Positions 1 to 12,681 of a DNA stretch of 64,000 bases are shown piece by piece. The translations under genes were made by a program, and so were the position numbers. How positions within the stretch are numbered: the first letter of the stretch is position 1; the number at the start of each line of letters is the position of its first letter. This stretch comes from Acidithiobacillus ferridurans (lineage in GTDB: Bacteria > Pseudomonadota > Gammaproteobacteria > Acidithiobacillales > Acidithiobacillaceae). The stretch spans positions 1,020,001 to 1,084,000 of the forward strand of contig NZ_AP018795.1 in NCBI RefSeq assembly GCF_003966655.1, in the 5' to 3' direction. The notes below the pieces were generated by a model. That model was not told the DNA's origin, made no database searches, and worked only from the letters and a program-made list of their open reading frames with translations.

Positions 1-978
1 ATAGGGAGCAAAGTCATAGGGTTGGGCCGGCAACCTGGCGACCACCGTGGACAGCGCTGGGGCATTGATGTTGATACCTGTGGGTACGGTGTTGGGCTTT
101 GCCACCAGATCGATGACCTGCTGCCAGTTGATCGTCCAGTTTTGCCCGGCCTGTTTTTCAAAGTGACTGATGGCGTCTACCGCACGCTGCTGGGCGTTGC
201 CGCCCTTGGCATAGGCTTCAACCGGCTTGAAACTTTGCAGATAGAGCTGACCGTTGCCGTTTGTCCCGACCACGTAGGGCTGGTCGATGGTCGTTACCGG
301 TGTACCCACCTTGACCATTTTGAAGAGCTGGACCTCGTTTTCGGGATAGACGTGGAAGCAGCCATGACTCACCCGCATGCCGACACCCCAGGGCTTATTG
401 GTGCCGTGAATGAAAATCTGCGACCAGCCCGTTTCCAGCGCCAGTTCACCCATGGGGTTGTCAGGACCGGCGGGGAAGAACGCGGGTATGGGTTCTCCGG
501 CCTTGGCGTGCTCCTCCTGTATGTTTTTGGGCACCGTCCAGGTGGGGCTTTTCACTTTGGCGATGATGCGGGTACTGCCCAGCGGATTCGGCCATTTTGG
601 GCGGAAAATGCCTACCGGATAGGTGTAAACCACGTTCTGACCCGGGGGAAAATAGAACAGACGTCGTTCCGGGACATTGATGATGATCCCCGTCCAGGGC
701 TTGGGAGGAAGAATATACTGGGTGGGCACCAGTACCCGGGTTCCCGCGCCGGGAAGCCAGGGATCCACGCCGGGATTGGCCGCACGGATTTCGTTATAGC
801 CGACATCATAGTGGCGGGCAATATCGAGCAGGGTATCCTGATGCCGGGCAATGACCACCTGAAGCTGGCCGACCATGTTGCTGCCGGCAGCGGGCAGGGG
901 AAACTCCGCGGCAAGGGCAGTGCTGGAAAACAGGATCGCACAACCGGCAAGGAGACTTGGGATAAGAAGAGATTTCAT
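1..978 (-). CDS. L,D-transpeptidase (YkuD/ErfK family) with LysM domain, partial
   Basis: Periplasmic peptidoglycan cross-linking enzyme; the 3' end lies beyond the left window edge, so only the first 326 codons are visible. The N-terminus is a signal peptide (MKSLLIPSLLAGCAILFSST then ALA/A). Residues about 35-85 look like a LysM peptidoglycan-binding domain (ARHQDTLLDIARHYDVGYNE, then NPGVDPWLPGAGT). The catalytic YkuD core follows, with the motif IFIHGT and then SHGCFHVYP, which holds the active-site His, Ser, Cys and His. The usual SHGCIRL is here SHGCFHV. The start ATG overlaps the stop of the upstream rof-like gene (ATGA), which supports both the start and translational coupling. Family members form 3-3 cross-links or attach lipoproteins; which of these applies cannot be decided. 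Confidence 0.9.
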   Translation of the reverse strand, partial: MKSLLIPSLLAGCAILFSSTALAAEFPLPAAGSNMVGQLQVVIARHQDTLLDIARHYDVGYNEIRAANPGVDPWLPGAGTRVLVPTQYILPPKPWTGIIINVPERRLFYFPPGQNVVYTYPVGIFRPKWPNPLGSTRIIAKVKSPTWTVPKNIQEEHAKAGEPIPAFFPAGPDNPMGELALETGWSQIFIHGTNKPWGVGMRVSHGCFHVYPENEVQLFKMVKVGTPVTTIDQPYVVGTNGNGQLYLQSFKPVEAYAKGGNAQQRAVDAISHFEKQAGQNWTINWQQVIDLVAKPNTVPTGININAPALSTVVARLPAQPYDFAPY

Positions 979-1208
979 GATGCAGTATTTTCCTGGACTT
1001 GTTGAATATGAGTAAGATCAATTTCGACGTCACCGTCGGCCCGGCGCAGACATAACCACTCCCTGCCCTGCGCCGTCCAGACGTCGAGAATAATTCCATC
1101 CTGCCATGAACCATCCACCATGTGTAAACGCGCTGGACGACGCCGCATCGCGGCGAGCTCTAAAGCGCTGTGCAATTCGCAACTTATGGGTTCGTAGGCC
1201 GAATGCAC
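975..1208 (-). CDS. rof: Rof-like Rho-binding antiterminator
   Basis: A 77-residue protein resembling E. coli Rof (YaeO), which binds the Rho hexamer and inhibits Rho-dependent termination. The N-terminal pattern YEPISCELHSALELA matches the Rof YxPIxCxxxxxLExA signature. The rest is a small acidic/basic beta-barrel-like region (DGSWQDGIILDV, then REWLCLRRADGDVEIDL). The start is GTG, three bases after the serS stop, with a GAGGTG ribosome-binding site inside the serS end. Its own stop overlaps the L,D-transpeptidase start. Family identity comes from motif recognition; Rho inhibition is inferred from the family. It probably shares the serS transcript. Confidence 0.75.
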   Translation of the reverse strand: MHSAYEPISCELHSALELAAMRRRPARLHMVDGSWQDGIILDVWTAQGREWLCLRRADGDVEIDLTHIQQVQENTAS

Positions 1209-1211
1209 GAG

Positions 1212-3797
<2,586 letters not shown>

Positions 3798-3824
3798 AAG
3801 AACCTTCCGGAGACGGGTTGTCCG

Positions 3825-4895
3825 TTAAAAATCCCGAGAAATTGCGGCACCGAAGTTGAAGATACTGGCTTTATACGTGCCCGCAAAGCCGGGATAAGAA
3901 GACGTCGTGTTGCCGGAGAGGGCATAGGAGGCACCTATGTCGTAATGCCATGCGCCCAGACCGATACCCAACCCGAAGGAGGCCAGATTGCTGCTGGTTC
4001 CCGGCACCGCCGCATCAAAACTCGAGCTGTTGCCGGGGCTGCCCTCATGGGCGAGGCCACCGCGAAGTTCCAGATTCTGGTTCAGGTGGTAGCTGAGCCC
4101 GAGGCGATAGGCCAAGGCAGACTTCCAGCCGAGGCTGCCATAGCCAGGTAACCGGGCATTGCTCCAGTCATTCCAGTCCACATCCAGTTCGCTCGCAAAG
4201 CGTGGGGTAAATCGGTAGCGCACACCTGCCTGTACGCGACTGGGGAGGTCGATGCGGCCACCGCCCGAAGAAACGCTGGCCGCGGAGCGATAACTGAGTC
4301 CCGCATTGAAGCGCTCGGTGGTGTAGAAAAGCCCGACGTTACCGCCGACGCCCCCGCCGGTGCCCGAATTTGGGCCAAAGGTTACACTCAGCGCTTGGTA
4401 ATAATCCAGACCCACTCCAACGCTCAGGTTGGGGAGCAGCAGATAGGCAACCCCCGGATTCACATCCACGATCCGCAGGTCGTTTTTCAGCGAAGGTTGT
4501 CCGGGAAAGGTCCCAGCGGGCCAAGTGGCGTTGATGCTGTAGGGTGAAGTGATACCGAGACCAACTGCCAGTGGCAGATCATTGAAACGATGGGTCACAA
4601 AGAGATCGGGCAGAATCTGCAGATTGCTGCTGGCATCGATGCTGCCACCGCCATTATCCACCTTGTAAGCCGGGCGCGTTGCGAGAATATCCAGACCCAC
4701 CCGGGTACCCGGAAAGAAGACCATATCAGCGGGATTGTCGGCAAAACTGCTGACGGGTCCGCCGTCGGCTACCGTGGCACCGGCTTCCGAAAGCCCCACC
4801 ACGGAGGTCGGCGCGGCGAAACCCGCGGCATGGGACTGCACAGCCACTAACAGACCGAGGGTAACGAGGACGAGGCGGGTCTTCAAAGCCAACAT
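3825..4895 (-). CDS. FadL/OMPP1/TodX-family outer membrane transporter
   Basis: A 356-residue outer-membrane beta-barrel protein of the long-chain fatty acid/hydrocarbon transporter family. It has a signal peptide (LVLVTLGLLVAVQSHA) cleaved before AGFA. The family N-terminal hallmark follows: GLSEAGATVADGG...FADNPADMVF, the plug/hatch region with an NPA motif. The rest alternates short beta strands and Gly/Asn-rich turns and ends in phenylalanine (ISRDF), as BAM-assembled porins do. The start at 4895 has GGAG six bases upstream. It sits between lolA and rarA on the same strand. The substrate cannot be told from sequence. It is shorter than E. coli FadL (about 420 mature residues). Confidence 0.85.
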   Translation of the reverse strand: MLALKTRLVLVTLGLLVAVQSHAAGFAAPTSVVGLSEAGATVADGGPVSSFADNPADMVFFPGTRVGLDILATRPAYKVDNGGGSIDASSNLQILPDLFVTHRFNDLPLAVGLGITSPYSINATWPAGTFPGQPSLKNDLRIVDVNPGVAYLLLPNLSVGVGLDYYQALSVTFGPNSGTGGGVGGNVGLFYTTERFNAGLSYRSAASVSSGGGRIDLPSRVQAGVRYRFTPRFASELDVDWNDWSNARLPGYGSLGWKSALAYRLGLSYHLNQNLELRGGLAHEGSPGNSSSFDAAVPGTSSNLASFGLGIGLGAWHYDIGASYALSGNTTSSYPGFAGTYKASIFNFGAAISRDF

Positions 4896-4913
4896 GCAGG
4901 ACTCCAGAAAATA

Positions 4914-5606
4914 TTATCGAGAGAGAACATCTACGCCGGCAGGCGGAGTGAACTGAAACTCCTGCGCCGAAATGGGGTGATTGATCCTGATATGCTCGAA
5001 GCGGAGGACGGTCTGTTGCTGGAAGGCGTCTTCCATACGCATCTCGCGCAGCGCGCCCTGCGCGTCAAAGCCCAGGCGCAACGCGGTGAAGCCCTGATCC
5101 TGACCCGTTTTGGGATGCAACAGCAGCCAGCGGAGTCCGTTTTTTTCACCCAGATCTGTAATCCTGAAGCGCTGGCTGAGGTCATCGTTACCAGCGATCA
5201 GCGCCGCAGGGGTGGACCCGATAGCTTTGCCGAGGGGCTGCACCGTGGCCTGTTCCAGAGCCGGCTCATAAAGCCAGACCTTCTCACCGTTGGACACGAT
5301 GGTTTGCCCGTTACGGCCGTTGTAGTCCCAGCGGAATTTGCCGGGGCGGGAAATCCACAGCTTGCCGCCGGTACGCTTGACGATCTGGCCGTCATGGTTG
5401 GCTACTTCCTGACGGAACTGGGCCGTGATGGTGTGGGTTTTCTGGAAAAAATCCTGCAACAGCGCCAACCCCGTGGCGGCAGCCGCGAGCTGGATACTAC
5501 CCAGCATCAGCAGTGGCACCAGGAGCCAGAGAACCAGACCCGAAGCCCGTGATGGGTCGCGCCCGAGGCGCAAACGGTCAGTCACGACCAGGGGGTGCTG
5601 CTGCAT
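4914..5606 (-). CDS. lolA: Outer-membrane lipoprotein carrier LolA
   Basis: Periplasmic chaperone that accepts lipoproteins from LolCDE at the inner membrane and delivers them to LolB. It has 230 residues including an N-terminal signal segment ([20 protein letters not shown], then AAA). Conserved LolA features are [25 protein letters not shown] (with the conserved Arg) and [13 protein letters not shown]. The frame is open further upstream, but ATG 5606 with a GGGAG site about 11 bases before it is preferred; the longer N-terminus would only extend further into ftsK. It overlaps the ftsK 3' end by 29 bases, the common ftsK-lolA-rarA-serS order of proteobacteria. Confidence 0.93.
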   Translation of the reverse strand: MQQHPLVVTDRLRLGRDPSRASGLVLWLLVPLLMLGSIQLAAAATGLALLQDFFQKTHTITAQFRQEVANHDGQIVKRTGGKLWISRPGKFRWDYNGRNGQTIVSNGEKVWLYEPALEQATVQPLGKAIGSTPAALIAGNDDLSQRFRITDLGEKNGLRWLLLHPKTGQDQGFTALRLGFDAQGALREMRMEDAFQQQTVLRFEHIRINHPISAQEFQFTPPAGVDVLSR

Positions 5607-7884
5607 AGATTTCTCTGCTCCCGTTACTTTGCAAGGGACCGACCACACCGGCCCGCTCCATCTCTTCAATCATGCGGGCGGCCCGATTATAGCCCACCTT
5701 GAGTTGCCGCTGCACGTAAGAGATACTCGCCTTGCGGCTGCTGGTGACAATGGCCACCGCCTGATCATAGAGCGGATCGGCATCTTCACCACCCTCCCCG
5801 TCCATGCTTTCCCCATCGCCGCCTTCACCACCCTGTAAAATACGTTCGTCGTATTGGGGCGCGCCCAGTTGGCGCAGGGACTCTACCACACGATGGACTT
5901 CGTCATCGCTGACAAAGGCTCCATGCACCCGCAACGGATAACCGGAGCCGGGAGGCAGGTAGAGCATGTCGCCCTGGCCGAGCAAGGTTTCCGCGCCCAT
6001 CTGGTCAAGAATGGTGCGCGAGTCGATACGCGACGAAACCTGAAAGGCAATGCGGGTGGGGACGTTGGCCTTGATCAGCCCGGTGATCACATCCACCGAA
6101 GGACGCTGGGTCGCCATGATCAGGTGCAGACCAGCCGCACGCGCTTTCTGGGCCAGACGGGTGATCAGGGTTTCCACCTGTTTGCCGACCACCATCATCA
6201 GATCCGCGAACTCGTCGATGATCACCACGATAGCGGGCAGCATGCTCAAGGCCACGGGTTCGCCGTCCATATCTTTATCCGGGCCCGGCAGGGGATGTCC
6301 CGCAGCCGCCGCTTCCCGGACCTTCTGATTATATCCGGTCAGGTTGCGCACTCCCGCAAAAGCCATGAGCTTATAGCGCCGTTCCATCTCCGCCACGCAC
6401 CAGCGCAGGGCGTTGGCGGCCTCTTTCATGTCCGTCACCACCGGCGCGAGCAGGTGAGGGATGCCCTCATAGATGGATAGCTCCAGCATCTTGGGATCCA
6501 CCATGATCAGGCGTACATCCTCGGCAGTCGCTTTGAACAGTATGCTGAGAATCATGGCATTGACACCCACAGACTTGCCGGCGCCGGTGGTCCCGGCTAC
6601 CAGCAGGTGGGGCATTCTGGCCAGATCGGCGGACACCGGCTGCCCGCCGATATCCTGACCCAATGCCAGCGTCAGCAGACTTTTGCTCTGGGTGAAGCCG
6701 TGACTGGAAAGCACCTCGGAGAGGCGCACCGTGCGCCGGTTGGGGTTTGGCACCTCGATGCCCATGGTGGCCTTACCGGGAATGGCTTCCACCACCCGCA
6801 CCCGGGCCGCCAGCACGCGCGAAAGGTCTTTGCTGAGGCCCGCAATCTGGCTGACCTTGACTCCCGGTGCCGGTTCTATTTCAAAGCGGGTAATCACCGG
6901 TCCGGGATGGGCCGCCACTACGGCCGCCTGCACCCCGAAGTCGGCCAGCTTTTCTTCCAGCATACGCGACTGCTGCTGCAACGCTTCAGGCTGCAGTTGA
7001 GAACCAGGATCTGACGCATCCGGTGGATCGAGCAGACCCAGATCGGGCAGGCCATCGGCACGCGGCGGCCCAACCGGAGCCGGCAACGGCAACTGCCGAC
7101 TGCTTTTAACGGCGGTATGCGCCGAACCTGGCCCGCGTTTTTTGGTAGAAAAGAAGCTGGGTGCAGCGGGCGGGGACACCTTTGGCGCAGCGGGCGTCAG
7201 CGTGGTGATGGACGCCGGGGCCGCCCGGGTCGGAATCTGGCGTCGCAGTCGCCAGCGCAGGTGTGGCCTGGGCAAGGCCGCATACAGGGTATTGGCCTGC
7301 GCAGCCATCGCGCGCGGCCCGAGACCGGTGAGCAAAAACACGCCGAGGCCAAACAGCCCAAGAAACAGCAAGGCGCTACCACCCACACCGATGAATGGCC
7401 GGGCAAGGGCGCCGGCTTCCTGTCCCAGGATACCACCCGCTCCCGCACCGGCAATGGGCCACCAGCCCGCCGGCCAGGTCAGCGCCAGGAAACTGCTCAG
7501 ACCCAGCATCATGGCGGCAGCGCCCACCGGCGCCGCCCGGCGCCCAGGATGCTGATGAAACCAGTGCCGCCATAGCTGCCACACCCATGCGCCCAACGCC
7601 ACGGGCAGGAACCATGCGACCACACCAAAGACCTGTACCAGAAAATCAGCGATATAGGCGCCAGTTTTGCCGCCCCAGTTATGGGCGGGGCCACCCTTTC
7701 CACTGTTGAACCAGCTCGGATCGGCGGGGTGGAAGCTGAGCAGGGATATCGCCACGAACGCCGTCACGCCGATCAGTATCAGCAGTAGCGCCTCGCGACG
7801 CCATGGTTTGGCACGCGGCGGCTGGCCCGGCTTTGCGGGGGCAGGCCGGGAGCCTCGGGACGCATTACGGGCTGCAGAGTTCAT
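5578..7884 (-). CDS. ftsK: DNA translocase FtsK
   Basis: Septum-anchored DNA pump that coordinates chromosome dimer resolution and division. It has 768 residues. Hydrophobic segments lie near residues 30-200 (for example [17 protein letters not shown]), followed by a short Pro/Ala-rich linker that is much shorter than in E. coli FtsK. The RecA-like motor has Walker [15 protein letters not shown] near residue 431 and Walker [13 protein letters not shown]. The C-terminal gamma winged helix ([20 protein letters not shown]) reads KOPS. The start ATG has no Shine-Dalgarno sequence and lies six bases after a predicted -10 box, so the mRNA may be leaderless. Confidence 0.97.
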   Translation of the reverse strand: MNSAARNASRGSRPAPAKPGQPPRAKPWRREALLLILIGVTAFVAISLLSFHPADPSWFNSGKGGPAHNWGGKTGAYIADFLVQVFGVVAWFLPVALGAWVWQLWRHWFHQHPGRRAAPVGAAAMMLGLSSFLALTWPAGWWPIAGAGAGGILGQEAGALARPFIGVGGSALLFLGLFGLGVFLLTGLGPRAMAAQANTLYAALPRPHLRWRLRRQIPTRAAPASITTLTPAAPKVSPPAAPSFFSTKKRGPGSAHTAVKSSRQLPLPAPVGPPRADGLPDLGLLDPPDASDPGSQLQPEALQQQSRMLEEKLADFGVQAAVVAAHPGPVITRFEIEPAPGVKVSQIAGLSKDLSRVLAARVRVVEAIPGKATMGIEVPNPNRRTVRLSEVLSSHGFTQSKSLLTLALGQDIGGQPVSADLARMPHLLVAGTTGAGKSVGVNAMILSILFKATAEDVRLIMVDPKMLELSIYEGIPHLLAPVVTDMKEAANALRWCVAEMERRYKLMAFAGVRNLTGYNQKVREAAAAGHPLPGPDKDMDGEPVALSMLPAIVVIIDEFADLMMVVGKQVETLITRLAQKARAAGLHLIMATQRPSVDVITGLIKANVPTRIAFQVSSRIDSRTILDQMGAETLLGQGDMLYLPPGSGYPLRVHGAFVSDDEVHRVVESLRQLGAPQYDERILQGGEGGDGESMDGEGGEDADPLYDQAVAIVTSSRKASISYVQRQLKVGYNRAARMIEEMERAGVVGPLQSNGSREIYAAAPPGRD

Positions 7885-7890
7885 GTCGGC

Positions 7891-7919
7891 ACGCTAAACG
7901 ACCCCTGCGCGGGTGTCAA
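7891..7919 (-). promoter_or_regulatory. Predicted sigma-70 promoter of ftsK
   Basis: On the minus strand TTGACA (7919-7914) is followed by a 17-base spacer and TAGCGT (7896-7891). The ftsK ATG begins at 7884, six bases after the -10, so transcription would start at or next to the ATG. Confidence 0.45.
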
Positions 7920-8016
7920 GGAGATGCGGGGAAAAAAGGCAAGTCAATGCAGTTGTTAGGCATTTCGAATGGATCAGATCACGACACTTCACTGCGCACT
8001 GCGCCATATCCGATCG

Positions 8017-8056
8017 CTGTCCGGGAAGGACAGGGGTGCGGGAATGATGCTAGACT
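8017..8056 (+). promoter_or_regulatory. Predicted trxB promoter with an inverted repeat over the -35
   Basis: An extended -10 (TGCTAGACT, hexamer 8051-8056) is preceded at 18 bases by AGGACA (8027-8032). The inverted repeat CTGTCC-GGGAA-GGACAG (8017-8033) covers the -35 and could be an operator. The repeat is certain; promoter and operator roles are inferred. Confidence 0.4.
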
Positions 8057-8079
8057 TTCTCCAGAAGTTCTCCGCTGGT

Positions 8080-8114
8080 CCGCGCCGGTTCCGCCATACA
8101 GTGGGCCGGCGCGG
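8080..8114 (+). promoter_or_regulatory. GC-rich hairpin in the trxB leader
   Basis: Perfect nine-base arms CCGCGCCGG (8080-8088) and CCGGCGCGG (8106-8114) with a 17-base loop, followed by TAGCGTTTCTTTATAGG. It lies 30 bases before the trxB ATG and may act as an attenuator or mRNA stabiliser. The U-rich tail is interrupted, so it is not a canonical terminator. Confidence 0.5.
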
Positions 8115-8117
8115 TAG

Positions 8118-9116
<999 letters not shown>

Positions 9117-9119
9117 ACC

Positions 9120-9695
9120 ATGGGGCGGCGGCCAGATCAGTCGGAGAAACAAGAGCGAGTGACCGGGGTGGACGACACCGCTTGCTTTCTGCAAGCGATA
9201 GCGGATGTCCGGCCCCTGCCAGCCCCGCCCCCTCCCCCACGTCCAGCGCCGCCACCGCCCTTGCCGATACAGCGGCATCAGGACGAGTTGGCAGTTCTGG
9301 AGGCGCTGGGCGGTGGTCTGCACAGCGACGAAATTCTGGAATCCGGAGACGGGTGGCTTTATTTGCGGCCCGGGCTGTCTCCGGCGCTGCTGCGGGACTT
9401 GCGCCGGGGCCGGTTCCGGATTCAGGAGCGGCTCGACCTGCACGGCTGCACCGTGGAGGAAGGCCGCGCTGAACTATCGGCATTTTTGCGGGAAGCGCGA
9501 CAACGGCGCTGGACCTGCGTTTGCGTCATCCACGGGAAAGGGCTGGGATCCCCCGGTCGCATTCCCGTCCTGAAAAGGCTGGTGGGTGGCTGGTTGATGC
9601 GTCATCAGGAGGTGCTGGCATTTGCTCAGGCGCGCCCAGAAGAGGGCGGCGGCGGCGCGTTGCGCGTTCTCCTGGGCTGGCCCCGCCGCAAATAG
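9120..9695 (+). CDS. Smr-domain protein (Smr/MutS2 C-terminal family)
   Basis: A 191-residue stand-alone Smr protein. The C-terminal half has the two family motifs, LDLHG (in RLDLHGCTVEEGRAEL) and HGKG (in VIHGKGLGS), which form the IF3-C-like fold with DNA/RNA nicking activity in characterised members. The N-terminal part carries a striking proline-rich linker (PLPAPPPPPRPAPPPPLP) near residues 32-50, probably needing EF-P for translation. The ATG lies three bases after the trxB stop, so they are probably cotranscribed. The exact substrate is unknown; family members act in mRNA or recombination-intermediate cleavage. Confidence 0.85.
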   Translation: MGRRPDQSEKQERVTGVDDTACFLQAIADVRPLPAPPPPPRPAPPPPLPIQRHQDELAVLEALGGGLHSDEILESGDGWLYLRPGLSPALLRDLRRGRFRIQERLDLHGCTVEEGRAELSAFLREARQRRWTCVCVIHGKGLGSPGRIPVLKRLVGGWLMRHQEVLAFAQARPEEGGGGALRVLLGWPRRK

Positions 9696-9767
9696 GCAAG
9701 CCCAACCATAGACCGGGCCTTTAACCGGGTACAGACGGCAACGTTGAACAGTTTCGGTACCCCGCCC

Positions 9768-10244
9768 TCAGCCCTGCGCCGCGTTGCAGGGTATCCGGGT
9801 ATCGCGCCGCCCCCAGCGCTCCCCGACAGGCAGGGCGCTTTCCGCATCGGCCAGGGAGGCGAGGATCGGGCAATCAGCCACTCGGCCATGGCCGGGGCAG
9901 CGGTCGACCTGTTGCGCAAGGACCGTGCGCATTCTTTGCAAATCGGCGATCTTGCGATCGATCTCGGCAAGTTTTTGCACGGTGAGCGCTTTGATCTCGC
10001 CCATGTCATTCTCCGCACTGCCGCTAATATCCAGCAGCTCTTTCACTTCCGCCAGGGAAAAGCCAAGATTCTGGGCACGCCGGATAAAACGCAGACGCGC
10101 TTCGGCTTCACCGTCATAGAGCCGATAGTTGGATGGCGTCCGCTGCACAGGCCGAATCAGCCCGATCCGCTCATAGTAACGCAAGGTCTCTGCGGCAAGC
10201 CCTGCTTCACGCGCCAAGCGGCCGATGGTTACCGGGGCTTCCAT
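9768..10244 (-). CDS. MerR-family heavy-metal-responsive regulator
   Basis: A 158-residue transcription factor that distorts promoters with long spacers. The N-terminal MerR winged helix is clear (TIGRLAREAGLAAETLRYYE, then RLYDGEAEARLRFIRRAQNL), followed by the dimerisation helix and a C-terminal metal loop with C116 and C125 (CPGHGRVADCPIL), as in CueR/PbrR/ZntR proteins. The position equivalent to CueR Ser77 (Cys in divalent-metal sensors) is Met81, so the metal cannot be assigned. ATG 10244 is six bases after AGGAGG, while ATG 10250 abuts it, so 10244 is preferred. No metal transporter is adjacent; it sits downstream of truD and converges on the Smr gene. Confidence 0.88.
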   Translation of the reverse strand: MEAPVTIGRLAREAGLAAETLRYYERIGLIRPVQRTPSNYRLYDGEAEARLRFIRRAQNLGFSLAEVKELLDISGSAENDMGEIKALTVQKLAEIDRKIADLQRMRTVLAQQVDRCPGHGRVADCPILASLADAESALPVGERWGRRDTRIPCNAAQG

Positions 10245-10294
10245 AATCATCCTCCTCGTTATAGGGTGCCATTTAAGAGTGCGTACCGTCCCGA

Positions 10295-10326
10295 ACTATG
10301 GTGTCCGTTGTAAGGCCCCTAGTCAA
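10295..10326 (-). promoter_or_regulatory. MerR-type promoter with 20-base spacer upstream of the merR gene
   Basis: TTGACT (10326-10321) and CATAGT (10300-10295) are separated by 20 bases, the over-long spacing typical of MerR-activated promoters. The spacer has a rough dyad (ACTAGGGGCC against ACTATGGTGT on the opposite strand). The -35 overlaps the truD stop codon. Autoregulation is inferred. Confidence 0.5.
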
Positions 10327-11407
10327 CACAATGGTCAAGGCCTTGCGCTTCCGCCATTTCCCTCCCCAAAAGGCCTTCCACACAACTCGTCGCGAATACG
10401 CCCGCGGGGAGGGAAAAACTCAGAATCAGGGTTTGTACATCCTCCCAGCGGCCGCTGAGGTTCTCCGGACGCGCGCGCAAGGGACGCCGGGCAGCGTCTA
10501 GCCCTTGTTCTGCAAGACGTCGTGCCCAATGGAGGCCATCGTCTGTTGTACCGGCGATGACCGGCCCCGCGCCCAGGGCCGAGGTCTCCAGTGCGGCGGC
10601 AACCAGGGTCGGCGCCAACCCGCCACGACCTGGTAAGGGGCCGGTGGGATGCAGGTCCCATTCAGCGGCGCGCGCCTGCAAATCCGCGAGATCGTCCTCC
10701 TCCGCCAGAAAAATACTGTGCGAGCCAGCCAGTTGCACGACTTCACCCGGCAGAATCTCCGTCCAGTTGGCATGCCGCACCCGCTCGGCGAGGACCAGAT
10801 TGAACAGGGCGGAGCGGGCCGCGGACCAGAGCAGGCCGCGCCGATGGCGGTCTACCCGCATCGGCTGTCCGGATAACAGTCGCGCGGCCTCTTGCAAATT
10901 TCGGTGCCCGAAGCGCTGGGCACCGAAATAGTTGGGGAACCCTCGTTTCAGGAGAATTTGCAGGCGGGCGTCCCAGAGACTGTGTGCTCCCGTGGTGGCG
11001 CGCAAAGTGAGTTGAAAGTGGTTGCCACGTAACACGCCCCGACGTAATTTACGGTCATGGCGGCCGATCTGCTGAAAGTGCAGACTGTCGTCTTCCAGAC
11101 TGCCCCAATCCGGGTTGCTACCCGCCGTAGCCGGCACCGTAAAACTCTGCCGGGTAACAGCTTGACGGTCCTTGAGACCGGCAAAACCCACATCCCGGAC
11201 CGCCACCCCGGCACAACGCGCCAGACGCTGGGCCACATCCTGCGTATTGAGGCCGCGTTTCTCCACTACCAGCCAGTGATGGGTACCCATACCGGATGGG
11301 ACAAAAGGCAGCAATTCCGTGACCTGAAAGTCTTCTGGAGACTGCCTCATTTCGGCGCCCAGCAGACCGCTCTCTGCGGGGTAGATGCGCGGCAGACTTT
11401 CAGACAT
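10319..11407 (-). CDS. truD: tRNA pseudouridine(13) synthase TruD
   Basis: Converts U13 of tRNA-Glu (and a few others) to pseudouridine. It has 362 residues. The catalytic block [16 protein letters not shown] holds the nucleophile Asp80. Other family signatures are SPEDFQVTE and [20 protein letters not shown] at the N-terminus, the NYFGAQRFG motif, and the TRUD insertion domain around residues 150-290. It overlaps ispF by eight bases upstream and is followed by the merR-family gene. The ispD-ispF-truD order is common in gammaproteobacteria, where truD lies downstream of ispDF. Confidence 0.95.
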   Translation of the reverse strand: MSESLPRIYPAESGLLGAEMRQSPEDFQVTELLPFVPSGMGTHHWLVVEKRGLNTQDVAQRLARCAGVAVRDVGFAGLKDRQAVTRQSFTVPATAGSNPDWGSLEDDSLHFQQIGRHDRKLRRGVLRGNHFQLTLRATTGAHSLWDARLQILLKRGFPNYFGAQRFGHRNLQEAARLLSGQPMRVDRHRRGLLWSAARSALFNLVLAERVRHANWTEILPGEVVQLAGSHSIFLAEEDDLADLQARAAEWDLHPTGPLPGRGGLAPTLVAAALETSALGAGPVIAGTTDDGLHWARRLAEQGLDAARRPLRARPENLSGRWEDVQTLILSFSLPAGVFATSCVEGLLGREMAEAQGLDHCVD

Positions 11408-11879
11408 GCCGAATCAGCACGACAGCGTGGGCGGCAATGCCTTCACCCCGACCGGTATAGCCCAATTGCTCTGTGGTGGTCGCTTTGATGTTGACCGCAT
11501 CGAGATCCACGGCGAGGTCAGCAGCAATATGGGCGCGCATCTGCGGGATATGATCTGCCAATTTGGGACGCTGACAGACGATGGTCGCGTCCACGTTGCC
11601 TACCGTAAAACCTTTCCCCTGGACCAACTGACGACAATGTCGGAGCAGGAGCCGCGAATCCGCACCTTCGAAATGGGCATCGGTATCGGGGAAATGATGT
11701 CCGATGTCGCCCAGGGCAGCCGCCCCCAGCAGGGCATCGCAGACGGAGTGAAGAAGCACGTCAGCATCGGAGTGGCCGGCAAGACCGCGTTCATAGGGTA
11801 CCGACACACCACCGAGGATCAGGGCCCTTCCCGGCACCAACGCATGTACGTCAAAGCCGTGACCAATACGCAGTTGCAT
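11400..11879 (-). CDS. ispF: 2-C-methyl-D-erythritol 2,4-cyclodiphosphate synthase
   Basis: MEP-pathway enzyme that cyclises CDP-ME 2-phosphate to MEcPP with loss of CMP, on the route to isoprenoids including quinone side chains. It has 159 residues, normal for the trimeric enzyme. The zinc/substrate motif GHGFDVH is at the N-terminus, followed by [19 protein letters not shown] and [10 protein letters not shown]. The start ATG 11879, behind AAGGAT, fits the conserved [12 protein letters not shown] beginning; an upstream in-frame extension would overlap ispD. It starts four bases after ispD and overlaps truD by eight bases. Confidence 0.97.
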   Translation of the reverse strand: MQLRIGHGFDVHALVPGRALILGGVSVPYERGLAGHSDADVLLHSVCDALLGAAALGDIGHHFPDTDAHFEGADSRLLLRHCRQLVQGKGFTVGNVDATIVCQRPKLADHIPQMRAHIAADLAVDLDAVNIKATTTEQLGYTGRGEGIAAHAVVLIRHV

Positions 11880-11883
11880 AAGA

Positions 11884-12597
11884 TTATCCTTCTTCGCCAC
11901 GCGCCGCGAGAATTGCGGCGGCGAGCATGAGATCATCACTGAGGGTTACCTTGATGTTATCGCCGTGTCCCGGGATCAGGCGGGGACGCCAGCCTTGCGC
12001 CTCCATCGCCGACGCCTCATCGGTAATTTGCCGGTGCTCCGCACGCGCGGCTTCCAGGGCCACCAGCAGCGCCCCGAGAGGGAACGCCTGCGGAGTCAGG
12101 GCGCGCCACAATCCTTCCCGATCCACGGTACCTGAAGAGCATCCATCCTCACCCCGCTTGAGGGTGTCGGCAACGGGCACGGCAAGCAGTGCGCCCTGGG
12201 GTGCGTTCGCAAGACTTTCCAGCAGCCTCAAGAGATCTTCGCGACGCAGACAGGGCCGGGCGGCATCATGCACCAGCACCCAATCGGACGGCACCGCGCC
12301 CTGTCGCAGCAGCGCCTCCAGACCATGGCGCACCGAATCGGCACGCAGGCCGCCCCCAACAACCGGGGGCAGGAGCGGCGCCGGCACGGGTCCCAGCAAT
12401 TCCCGCCAGGCACCGGTGGCAATATCCTCGCCCGGCAGAACCAGCTGAATGCCGGCAATGCGCGGTTCCCCAAGGAAGGCCGCCAGGGCGTGGGCAATGA
12501 CGGGGCGGTCGCGCAGCAGAACGTACTGCTTGGCCTGCGCCGCGCCAAAGCGCTGTCCCCGCCCTCCCGCCGGGATCACCACCCAGACGCGCTCCAT
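11884..12597 (-). CDS. ispD: 2-C-methyl-D-erythritol 4-phosphate cytidylyltransferase
   Basis: MEP-pathway enzyme that couples MEP to CTP. It has 237 residues. The N-terminal nucleotide-binding motif [20 protein letters not shown] and the mid-protein VHDAARPCL and [11 protein letters not shown] blocks are diagnostic. ATG 12597 (MERVW) follows a GGGGGG tract and fits the conserved start; an extension to 12627 is open but not conserved. The next step but one in the pathway, ispF, follows directly. The genes are separate, not fused as in some alphaproteobacteria. Confidence 0.96.
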   Translation of the reverse strand: MERVWVVIPAGGRGQRFGAAQAKQYVLLRDRPVIAHALAAFLGEPRIAGIQLVLPGEDIATGAWRELLGPVPAPLLPPVVGGGLRADSVRHGLEALLRQGAVPSDWVLVHDAARPCLRREDLLRLLESLANAPQGALLAVPVADTLKRGEDGCSSGTVDREGLWRALTPQAFPLGALLVALEAARAEHRQITDEASAMEAQGWRPRLIPGHGDNIKVTLSDDLMLAAAILAARGEEG

Positions 12598-12681
12598 ATT
12601 CCCCCCAACCTTCTGGACCCAAACCACCAGCCCGAAGTATCCGCAGTCTTGAGGGAGGACGCAAGAAAGCGGTGTCCCGTT

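Noticed and set aside
22-1005. 327-codon plus-strand frame opposite the L,D-transpeptidase
   Set aside because: The minus strand encodes signal peptide, LysM and YkuD motifs; the plus frame has none.
9697-9735. AAGCCC...GGGCCTTT stem between the Smr and merR genes as a bidirectional terminator
   Set aside because: Arms of four pairs and a long loop; too weak to call.
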